DNA from: Alligator mississippiensis
Lineage: Eukaryota > Chordata > Crocodylia > Alligatoridae
Reading direction: 5' to 3'
Length of the DNA: 64,000 bases
NCBI RefSeq assembly: GCF_030867095.1
Contig: NC_081828.1
Coordinates: 217,031,978 to 217,095,977, forward strand
Of this stretch, positions 44,401 to 54,378 are shown piece by piece. The notes beneath the pieces are model-generated. The model saw only the letters and a program-made list of their open reading frames with translations, was not told the DNA's origin and searched no databases. The translations under genes were made by a program, and so were the position numbers. Numbering within the stretch: position 1 is the first letter of the stretch; every line of letters begins with the position of its first letter.

Positions 44401-46950
44401 TGCACACACCAGGGGACTCACTGCAAAGTGGCAAGCTCCTGGGTAAGTGAGCATTGCTGGGCTCCAAGCCAGCCAGTACCATGGGCAGGATTTAGTCCTG
44501 TTTCCTCCCCAGCATGGGACCAGTGGGTGGGTTGGATGGGAGATCACCCAGGGCTCAGTAGAGCCCAGGTCTTGAATGAGCCATGGACCTGCACGGGTCC
44601 CAGCAGATACAACACTTGGTCACATCGCTGTCCAGGGTGCAGGCACATCCTTCAACTTCCCCCCATATTCCTAGTGTCTGTAGGTGCCTGTGCGGTGGGA
44701 GACATCCTCAGGGGTAGTAACACTGGTGTTGAACTGGGGCCCTGGGAAGGAAAGGGGAGTGGGACACACATCTCTGCCTGTTCTCTCCAGCAGGACCACC
44801 TGGTTCAGTGAAAGGCTCCCAAATCCCTGCACGTCACCCACCCCCGAGGAGCATTTCTCTCCTCTGCCTGTACTTAGAGGGTAGGAGGGTTCAGGGTGAA
44901 ACAGATGGTGAAAACAGGAGGCTGAGCGGAGTGAGATGATGTAAAGCAAATAGCTGATGCTGCAGCTTCTCTTCCTGCTTCCCCCTTCAATGAACAAAGA
45001 CCTGGTTGTTCTGGATGCCGAGCTCCCTCTCCTCACCCTAGCCAGCAGAGACAATGAATGGGGCAGTGCCAGGGCTTCCTGGCCGCGTTGCAATGGAGGA
45101 AGCTATGGAAAGGTAGCAAGCATCTTGTCTGCAGGCTTTAAATGCCCAGGGGGGCAAATGCATCTGCAGTGTCGACCTCTTCAGAGCTGGCTGTGGAGGA
45201 ATAGCCCCACTGTGTGTGCCTGCCTCAGCAGTGGGCATGCTGGGGTGCGGTGGAAAGGGCTAGCCTGCACCCACATGCCTCTGGCTACACAGAAGAGGCC
45301 AAATGATGCGACATTCACTTGGTCAAACAGGATCTAGACCCAGACACCCAGGAACCCCCAGCTCACCCGCACCCCAGTGTCCTCCAGACCCCTCTCTGTA
45401 TTCATTGCACCGGATAGGTTTCTGCACTGCATCCTGGCTTTGGGGGACAGCAGTTTCCAATGTCAACCGGTCAGAAAATCCCAGCTGCCTTGAGCGGTTC
45501 CCCGGTCCAGACCCTTGGCTTTAAATTGCAGCAAAGCAGATCTAGGTGAGATCTCAGGAAAGCCTTCCTTGCTGGCAGAAGAGCGAGGCCCTGGGGAGCT
45601 GTGGGTGTCCTCCACTGGAGGCTTTCAAGAGGAGACAGGCCAAGCAGGGATGGTTCAGGAGCAGCGTCCCTGCCTTCCCGCAGCGCGCAAAGCCAGAAGA
45701 AATCACGTTCTTCTGCCCAGAATGAGGTGAGGTCCTTGGGGCAGAGAGAAACGGGGGTAAAAAGGACTTTCTCTGCCCCGGGAACTTGCAAGGAGGTCAG
45801 ATGAGATGACGCACTCGTCCTGCCTGGATTTAAACACTATAAAAATAGTCAACACATGGAGATAACAACTTGAAAAGGGAGATTAGAACGGCATTTCTTG
45901 GCATGAGTGGCTAATTCAGTTTTCAATGTTCCCTATTGTCAAAGCAGTTATCAAAACACTTTCATCAACAGCAGAGCAAATAACTCTGTGCCTTCAAGCT
46001 GCTCCCTGCCCTCACCGACACACGGCTCTTTCTGTTGAATGCGCCCATTTCTTGGGTGTTACACCCAGGCCTTTCTCAGCACACGCACAAAGCAGAAGTC
46101 GGTCGAGCCAATTCATTGCCAGAGCTTTGCTGGGGGAGGTGATCGTTCCTCATTTTCCTATTGCCCCACGAGCTCGCAGTCATTGCAAAACTTTGTACGC
46201 GTCCATGGATTAAATATGAACTATGCCAAGGGGCTCCCAAATCCCTCGGAAGATCCCTATTAACCTATCCATAGCATAAGCTTTATAGTTGTTCATGCCA
46301 GGAGAGACCAGTAGGTCATTTTGTATAACAGAGGCTACAGGTGCATGTCCAATTACATTGCCATTAATATGCGTTTGACGAGTCACTTCAGGGTCTTGAG
46401 TCTGAGGCATCAGCACATGGAGAAACCCCTCTCCCTGCTGCCCCCATGGTGAACGACCTCCTTCTCAGCGCGGTGTTGGGCTGCAGCACCTCTAAAATGG
46501 GCTAAAACCTGCTGCTTCTCTCACTTGCATCCTTCATGATTGATGCCCCCCAAGGGCCAGGGCAGGACGTGGTCGGGTCTAGATGGATGAGGATGGGGTG
46601 GGAAGGAGTCTCCCTCCCTCTCTTTTAAGTCACAAGGGTCCCTCAGCCAGCGCCGAGCACCTCGCTCCGCACACCCAGCGTCCCCTGGGTTTGCACGATG
46701 TCTTTGGGAGGCAGAAAGTGTTTCCTCAAACCCTCTCACTGCTGCTCCAGGGCTCTGGCCAGGGGAGTGGGGCTGGTAGTTTGGGAGGGTAGGACTGGGG
46801 GAGTCCATCTGCGGGCATTGCTGGGCTTCATTAGCACGGGGAACGTGAGCAGCTCTTGCTGGTCGCTTCTAGAGTCCAGGGAATAATTGCTTTCCCTTCT
46901 GGGTGCTTTTGTCTTCTCTCTGAAGCACTGGGCTGTTGGCTTCACCGAAG
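44401..46950. other. Intergenic, only short CR1 traces
   Basis: Traces near 45540-45680 (CTCCACTGGAGGCTTTCAAG) and 46285-46420 are CR1/L3-like. No gene or exon was recognised. Confidence 0.45.
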
Positions 46951-47489
46951 GCTGGGTGCATCGATGTTCCCGCTGTCACTTAGCAAGCCCAGGGGGCCCT
47001 CCCTGGAGGGTCCTGCTTCTCTGTCCAGAGCAAGACTGATCAGCAAAGTGGGGGTCAGGGTGGGAGTTTTCTCTAGGCCATGAGGGGTTTTGCCTTCTCC
47101 TTAGGGAGCATGGTCATTTTTAAAATACAAACGAACTAACAGGTCCCCTGCTGCTGCAGTGATGGGCAGTGCCCTCGCCTCCCCCGCTGTTACCTGGGGC
47201 ATGTTCAGATGGCAGGACAAGGAGCAATGGGCTCAAGCTGCAGCAAGGCAAGTTGAGGTTGGATATTAGGAAAAAATGTTTCACGAGGAGGGTGGTGAAG
47301 CACTGGAAGGGGATACCCAGAAGGGTGGTGGACTCTCCATCTTCAGGGGGTTTTAAGACATAGGTCAACAAAGCCTTAGCTGGGATGATGTGGTTGGGGC
47401 TGGTCCTGCTTGGAGCAGGGGGTTGCACTAGATGTGACCTCCTGGGGTCCTTTTCACCCTCCTTGTTTGTGAGTCTGTGATTCTAGGGT
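46951..47489 (+). mobile_element. CR1 3' fragments
   Basis: 46951-47100 is a family C trace. 47205-47489 is a clear CR1 end: GGTTGGATATTAGGAAAAAA, GGTGGTGAAGCACTGGAAGG, TTGGAGCAGGGGGTTGCACT and GATGTGACCTCCTGGGG. Confidence 0.75.
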
Positions 47490-48028
47490 GTGCCCGATGT
47501 CCCTGGTTTTGTGTCTTGCAGTTGTGCGTGAGGGTTTGACATGATGGTTGTGGGGAACCCCTCAGTAAATGGCTGCCTGTGCATACAGGCAACAGGGTTC
47601 AATATCCTAGAAGGTCCCTTCCTGCCGCATAGCCCTATGATCCTAATGGGCACGTGGCAGAGAAAGGGGCTAGCGTGCAAACAGAAAGAACAGCTTTTGG
47701 TCACCAAGCTGAGTGGTGATGTTGCTCAGCCTTGCAGTTGCTTCACTTCCTCCCCCCTGTGTACTCAGGCCCCTGCCTCTGATCTGTGAATGAGACAGTT
47801 GCATCTGAGCGGCTCTCAGTTGCCAGCCTCCATCTGCAAACTCTCTGGGGTAGGGGCTGCATCCATCTTTCCACGCCTGTGTGCACCAGGAACTTGGTGA
47901 CCCCCAACCTCTGTCAACTGGGTGGAGAGGGACCCTCAGACCATGCTGGCTGCAGGGTCCACTTATACAACTCCTAGCATGATTAGGACATCTTATCCTA
48001 GACAGGCAGGCCATGCCCCCAACACAGC
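47490..48028. other. No gene recognised
   Basis: Left flank of the hexanucleotide array; no exon or repeat was identified. Confidence 0.4.
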
Positions 48029-48745
48029 TATAAGCAATAGCAATAGCAATAGTAACAGCAATAGCAATACTAATAGTAATAGCAATAGCAATAGCAATAG
48101 CAATAGTAATAGCAATAGCAATAGTAATAGTAATGGCAATAGCAATAGTAATAGCAATAGCAGTAGTAATAGTAATGGCAATAGCAATAGCAATAGCAAT
48201 AGTAATGGCAATAGCAATAGTAATAGCAATAGTAATAGTAATAGTAATGGCAATAGCAATAGTAATAGCAATAGTAATAGTAATAGTAATGGCAATAGCA
48301 ATAGTAATAGCAATAGTAATAGTAATGGCAATAGCAATAGTAATAGCAATAGTAATAGTAATAGTAATGGCAATAGTAATAGTAATAGCAATAGCAATAG
48401 TAATAGTAATAGCAATAGCAACAGTAATAGCAATAGCAATAGTAATAGCAATAGCGATAGTAATAGTAATGGCAATAGCAATAGCAATAGCAATAGCAAT
48501 AGTAATAGTAATGGCAATAGCAATAGTAATAGCAATAGTAATATTAATAGTAATGGCAATAGTAATAGTAATAGCAATAGTAATAGTAATAGTAATGGCA
48601 ATAGCAATAGCAATAGTAATAGTAATGGCAATAGTAATAGTAATAGCAATAGCAATAGTAATAGTAATGGCAATAGCAATAGTAATAGCAGTAGTAATAG
48701 TAATGGCAATAGTAATAGCAATAGTAATGGCAATAGCAATAGCAA
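48029..48745 (+). repeat. AATAGY hexanucleotide array, about 715 bp
   Basis: Built from AATAGC, AATAGT and AATGGC units. A 42-bp higher-order unit starting AATGGCAATAGC repeats two to three times near 48205-48370. Five of six frames stay open over most of the array (Asn-Ser, Ile-Ala/Val, Leu-Leu, Ala-Ile, Tyr-Cys runs), so the long open frames are a property of the repeat. Confidence 0.95.
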
Positions 48746-50693
48746 AACTGGGGCTTCTGCACCACTGACATCCAAGAAAGACTGATTCTTCCTGATAAGC
48801 TGCAGTACAGCAGCTGTTACGTGGCAGTGCACTTATACACCCTTTCTCTTCCTTTGTGTCCAGAAGCAAGGCTCCTGTGACTGCTTCCAGGGCGCTGGGG
48901 AGACCAGAGGGCCTCGTTCTAAGATAGAGAAAGAACAAGCCCTATCTGCCGATGGGGTTTTATGAGCACAAGGGCAGGACAATCCAGACTGAAGTGAGGC
49001 CAGGAGATCCTAGGACCATGGAAAAGTCCAGCTGGAAGGGACTTTGAGAGGGCATGTCGTCCAGCCCCTGCTCAAGGCAAGATCATCCTTGACTAAACCA
49101 GCCCAGCCAAGTGCCCTGTCCACCCTGGATCCTGGGGACCTGCTTGTCTGGGGTCCTGAGCAAGACCGGGAGCAGCCCGGGCAGAAGGTTGAGCCGATGG
49201 GTGAGGGTGTTGTGGTGGTGAAAGGTCTGCCTGGGTCACAGCAGGGAGAGCCAAGGCAATACGAGTTGCCCAAATTGCTTACAGCTTCGCACAGACCCCG
49301 AGGAGATGGAGGCTGCACTTATGGGGTGTTTGTGTCCTGCCGTCACTTATCCCCCATCTGTCTCCTCCCTGCTGGGTGTGCAGAGGTGAAGGGGGGACCC
49401 CGAGCCTCTGCCGGGCAGAGCCCACTCTCACTGCTTTTGCCCGGGGCTTTCCCAGACCAAAACAGCACTCCCTTTTTTGCACCAAGAGTTCCTGTTGGCA
49501 CAGACAGCCCTGGAGGTGAAGGCAGAGTTCCCTACCATGTGAACAAGTATCTTCTCAAGCAGCTTCACTATCTCTAAGCCATCCTGCTAATCAAGACTGA
49601 TTGTATTTAACTCCTTCTGTGCCCATTTTCTGGCTGGCCATCTATGCTGTCGCCTTCCCCCTGAAATCAATGAGACATTAGGGTCCCCTAGCAAAAGAAG
49701 CCAGCTTGGCTGCACGGGGACTGTTCACTGGTTGTGTAAGGGGTGCATCTATATTTGTGCTGCTGCTTAATGTACAAAATATCTGTAGAGCAGGTATGAG
49801 TCTTCAAAGTCCCAGGTACAGAGGACTCAGTCCTATGTGCATCAGGACTTGACCCAACCGGTCTCCATGGAACAAGATCTTCCGATCCCAGCAAGGTTCT
49901 TGTATTGTTCTTGTATTGAATGCTTGCATCTGGCAAAAACCCCGGGGGAAACCCCTCAAAATTGCAAGATTGGCCCCCAATCAAGAATGCTAATAGGTCA
50001 GGAGAGACAAAGGCTAGACCAAGCCTTGCTGGGATGATGTAGTTGGGGCTGGTCCTGCTTGGAGCAGGGGTTTGGACTAGATGTCACCTCCAGAGCACAT
50101 TCAAGTGCTGGCTATGAGCGGGGTCCCCATGACTCTCTCCCTTTCACCTTCTGCTTCGTGTCACCGTGAAAGAGAGGACCTTGGGCTGGAGGGCCCTGCG
50201 GGCTGACCCCCATCTGGCAGTTCTTGCCTTCTTAATAAATGCCGTCTTGTTTAAGAGAGGCTGCCTGCTCTCCTGCATATGAGTCAGGGCATAGTCTTTC
50301 CCCCTCCTATGGCTTGAAGCCCAAATCCTCCAAGGGGGTTAGTGACTTCAGATGTGAGACTGAAGACACCCATGTTCCCGTGATGGTGGTGGCTCATTGC
50401 CCCGAGATGACATGTCTGGAGATGTCAGGCCCTGGAGACCCCTTTCATGCTGCCCACCCAGAGCCATGGGTTTCTACGTGGACCACATATATCGTCACAT
50501 GTACAAGCCCCCATAGTAGTGCCTGGACCCCCGTTGCACTAAGACAAGGGATATCTTTCTGCGGAGGATGGAAAAGGATTCACACTTGGGGTCTTTTACT
50601 GGCTGAGAGTCAAGCCTGGGGACTCAGAGCTGTTCTGGCCCCTCCCGCCCTATGCAAAAAGGAGACAACAATATTGAGTTTCCAGAATGAGAA
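48746..50693. other. Intergenic with CR1 traces
   Basis: A minus-strand CR1 trace at 49015-49140 (CTCAAGGCAAGATCATCC) and a plus-strand CR1 end at 49985-50100 (GATGATGTAGTTGGGGCTGG). No gene was seen. Confidence 0.5.
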
Positions 50694-50699
50694 TTTATT
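50694..50699 (-). terminator. Polyadenylation signal of cathelicidin 4
   Basis: AATAAA on the minus strand, 130 bp after the stop. Confidence 0.7.
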
Positions 50700-50828
50700 A
50701 GGAGGTGGAAAAGCAGCTTGGGGGGAGAAGAAACAGGAGCTCTGTAGCTCTCCAGCTTGCCAGGGGCCTTGTTTCCAACGATGCTTGCAAGCGGGATCCC
50801 CGGCTGGGGCTAGCAGGACGGCAGCAGC

Positions 50829-53800
50829 TTATCCCAAAAAAAAAGGGGCAATTTTGAGAGCACCATTAAGAATTTTTTTCCAAAATTTCCTCCTCGTGAC
50901 GAGCTCAGGCTGGAAGACAGGGAGAAGGCAGCAGGGTGAGCAAGTACATGCAAATTAAAAATTAAAGACGCCCATCTGTGATCCCTGCTCTACCCAGCGT
51001 TGAAAACCAAGTGCATGGCCGTGGCAGCCACATTTCTAGGCAGGCAGCGGTGAGGGAGTCCACTGACTTCCTGGCTCGTTATAATCTACCTGAGCCCTTC
51101 TACACTCTTCACTCTGCCGGTGTTAACGAACCCCTCCCCTTTTCAATGGACTCGATGTTGCACCCATCACACTAGCCGTTCTTCTGCATTTCTGCTGTCT
51201 GTTTGCTGCTCCTGGTGTGGGAGCTCCTATCCCACAGCCCTGCAGACTGCTGCTAACTCTAGTTAGAAACATTAACTCAGGGGTGAAAATATTATCTCAG
51301 GTGAACTTCAGCTCAGGTGTGGAAATAACTTCCAGTGAAGCACTGAATGCACTGTCCAGATGCTCAAGAAGGCTAGATTTTGTTTTCCGAATCTGAAAAA
51401 GGGATGTCCATTTAATTCTAATGACTGGAGAGCTAATGAAGCAACACCTTTTGATTATGGAGGTGTCTAAGACTTGGCTAGAGAAAGCCCTGGCTGGGAT
51501 GATGTAGCTGGGCACAGTCCTGCTTGGAGCAGGGGGTTGCACTAGATGTGCCCTCCTGGGGTCCCTTCCACCCTCGTTGTCTATGATTTTTGCCTAGATT
51601 ATTGTGGTTTTTATACACAGTATATGATATAGCAAATGAATGCACATTCTAATATATTTATATTCGTTTTTGCTCCAATCTTAAACTGAATCATACAGCC
51701 CTAGGCCACTAGCTTATGGTTTTAGCTTCTTTTTAGCTAGATAAAAAGAGGTGCTATGTGATATGTGATGGCGCACCATATCCTCTGCACCCCCCTTTTC
51801 CAAATCCTAGATCGTGACCTCATGAGGTCCCATCCAACCCGCAACTTTCTGTGGATCTATGAATCCACCCGGGGCAGGAGGCATTGGTCCATGAGCTCCC
51901 GGCAGATGGAGATGCACACTCTGCCCGGGGATCATTCAGTGCCGTGACGTGCCAGGCCGGGATCTCCACGGGGTAAACCCTCGGACCGTGACTCACCTCC
52001 TGAGATGTATCCTCGCATTTAACAGCAGTGACAGGGGGCTTTTTCCCAGCGGTGAAGAGCCCGGAGCAGTCTTTAACAAGCTGCAAAGGAGACACAAGAC
52101 ACCCCAGCTTCAAGGAGCAGTTCCCAGGGCTGCCCAAAACTCTGGTTTCCACCCCATTGCTCCTGTGGTCCCCGGTTCCCCATCAACCCAAGGGACTGTC
52201 CACAACCGGACTGTGGTCCTCTGCACTGGACCGCCGTGTGATGCCCCGCAGGTCACTAGTGCAGCGGGAGGTCGGCACGCTCCTTCCTGAGCCAGGCTTG
52301 GGCACTGCCCTGGGTGGGAAGGGCTGGATCCTGGTGGTTGGTGAGAGAGAGACCAGGAGAGGGGAGATCTGGGCGCCTTACCCCGTTTTCCTTGAAGTCG
52401 CATTGCTTCAGGTTGCCTTTCTGGGCTATGGGGCAGACCGTCTCTTTCACGGAGAACTTCAGCGGTTGAGCAGCTTGGGAAGACGGGTTCTGGGGAGAAA
52501 GTCAGAGGACAAGGCAGATGAACTCCTACCCAGCCTTTATATAGGACCACGCTGCAGGCAGGTCTTGGCCCCTCTGTGCCGGGTCACGTCGTAGACATGG
52601 GATCCTAGGAAAGTAGGGTAGGCAGGACCTCAAGAGGTCATCTAGTCCTGACTAACCCAGCCCAGCCCCGTGTCTGTATTTCTGGGAGCTGAGGGCTGAG
52701 GTTGTGGGCTGGGGCTCGTGGCTCGGGGTGCCCCCAACTTTGGCAGCCTGGCATGAGATCCCCCCAGACTGCAGTGGATGTCTAATGCATTGGGTCACAC
52801 TACCTGAGAGGCAATGCTGTCACTTGGCAAACAATTAGCAACCTTGATAATGAATTCACAAGACTTTTCATGTTGAATCTTTTCTTCCTACCCAAAAAGA
52901 AATCCATGGTGCGATGAGAGGCAGGGAGGGCTCTTAATCCAAGGTTTCCCTTTGGAAGCCTTCCTAGGCCTTCACAAATCCCTTTCTTTCTAACGAGGAG
53001 ATCTTATTCATCTATCTGAGCTGGGACACGCTCCTTCAGGCCGGCCGAGACCTGAACCCCTTTGCAGAGCTGCCCGGTTTGGGGATTTTATCAGCCCCAG
53101 CTCCCGGGGTCTTGTGGCTGCATGAGACGCTCAGCTCCCATTTCTTCATAAGGGGTCTGTTATTTCTCACCTCCACCCTTTCAGCAAAGAGCTTGCAGCT
53201 ATTACCCTCGAAAGTGCAAAAACTAGAAGGCAAAGAACCGAACCCCAGCCCCAAAATGCACGCCATTCGTTGGCAGCCAGTGTTCGTTGGGTAAATGTGA
53301 TATCTTTTCTTCGACCAGCTAAATAATGGGAAAAATTGTTCTTTGCAAGCTTTCAGGTACAAACACCCTTCTTCAGGCGCAGGGAGCATCTGTCGTTGGT
53401 GCGTCCTTAGACCAACACAGCTACAACCAACAACGCCACTAATCGATGCATGCATCCCCTCAATTTAGGGCCAATTCCTGGCTTTTGAGGGCCAGTGACC
53501 AGCCACGCTGATGTGCACTATGCACTGTACCGTACAGAGGGTGAGTTAGACCCGGCTGCTTGTATCGCACACCCTGCTGCTGTACCATTAGGCTTCCTAA
53601 TTGTGCATGACTTCACATGCTTCCTTGGCAGCCAGACAAGCTGCTCTTAAGGACTAGGAAGCGGTTGCATCAGGGCAACAGGAAATGTCTCGGTGGTTGC
53701 TACTCACCCACATTAAAGCACTCTTGAAATGCCCACTTCTGCCATGCTGCTTCTGGCAAATCAAGGCGCCTTGCAAACGAATGACCCCCCTGGTTGTGGC

Positions 53801-54174
53801 TTTCCCCTCGTCCCTGCGTGCCAGGACTGTGTGGGATCCGAGCACCCGTTTGCAAAGCGCCCAGCACAAAGCACTGGAAGAAAATCAGCAGTGATCCCGA
53901 ACAGGCGGGCTGGGAAGCACGGCTAATGCAAGAGCCGGCAGCGGGGAGCGGGGGTCTCGGGGGCACTCACCCATTCCGACTGGGGCTCAGCCTCCAGGAG
54001 CCGGTAGGCTTGGGGCAGGCCCGACTCCTGGTTGAAGATGTCCACAGCGGTGGTGACGGCATCCTCGTAGCCTGCCTGGGACTGGGATTGGGTTTGGGCT
54101 TGGGCTTGGGCTTGGGCGGTGGCCACGGCCGTGGCCACCCCAAGGAGCAGCAGCAGGCACAGGCAGGTCTCCAT
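50829..54174 (-). CDS. Cathelicidin 4 precursor (4 exons, 158 aa)
   Basis: Exons on the minus strand: 53971-54174, 52382-52489, 51997-52080 and 50829-50909, phase 0 throughout. Exon 1 (68 aa) starts METCLCLLLLLGVATAVATA, followed by a low-complexity QAQAQAQTQSQSQ tract encoded by a short tandem repeat, then cathelin (YEDAVTTAVDIFNQESG). Cysteines 87, 98, 109 and 126 form the usual two pairs. Exon 4 begins PELV; cleavage after Val136 gives a 22-residue peptide starting TRRKFWKKILNGALKI and ending APFFLG, with six Lys/Arg and no acidic residue. The C-terminal Gly could donate an amide. The end of this exon crosses a run of nine A (+ strand) that keeps the frame to a TAA. A TATA box lies 60 bp upstream and AATAAA 130 bp after the stop. 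It resembles the alligator TRRKFW-type cathelicidin known to me. Confidence 0.93.
51440..51590 (+). mobile_element. CR1 3' end in intron 3 of cathelicidin 4
   Basis: TGGGATGATGTAGCTGGGCA, TTGGAGCAGGGGGTTGCACT and GTCTATGATT. Confidence 0.75.
52605..52680 (-). mobile_element. CR1 terminal fragment in intron 1 of cathelicidin 4
   Basis: GGACCTCAAGAGGTCATCTA and GTCCTGACTAACCCAGCCC. Confidence 0.6.
53268..53455 (-). mobile_element. Penelope-like repeat fragment with hammerhead-like core (copy B)
   Basis: Lies in intron 1 of cathelicidin 4. On the minus strand: GTTGTTGGTTGTAGCTGTG, then core CTGAAGA (53376-53370), a 15-nt stem-loop with AGG/CCT ends, GAAA (53354-53351), GCTTGC, then GAAAAGATATCACATTTACC. 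Confidence 0.55.
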
Positions 54175-54233
54175 GCTGCACGCAGATGTGAAGCAGGAGG
54201 GCAGTTCTGCTCTGGGAGTGCAAGGGCGGCCCC

Positions 54234-54378
54234 TTTTATACCCTGCCTGCCCCGTGGCTCACTGCCGGGTGGGCCACGTTGGCTGCTGGGCTTTTCTATT
54301 TCCTCCCAGGGGAAGTCCCCCCGAGCGGCGGGGCAGAGCCGGGGGCATTGCCGACATCGTGAGCAAGAGTTGCACAAC
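54234..54378 (-). promoter_or_regulatory. Cathelicidin 4 promoter: TATA, kappaB, C/EBP
   Basis: TATAAAA (54240-54234, minus) is 60 bp before the ATG. Further upstream are a perfect kappaB site GGGGAAGTCCCC (54309-54320) and TTGCACAAC (54370-54378). A GAGGAAAT Ets/PU.1-like core lies next to the kappaB site. Matches are by eye. Confidence 0.6.

Noticed and set aside
48029-48745. CRISPR-like array
   Set aside because: There are no spacers. It is a simple hexanucleotide array in vertebrate DNA.
47922-48785. A 287-codon Asn-Ser-rich protein, and Leu-rich or Ile-Ala-rich proteins on other frames
   Set aside because: All derive from the AATAGY array. Stops are absent because of the repeat unit, and there is no promoter or conserved flank.
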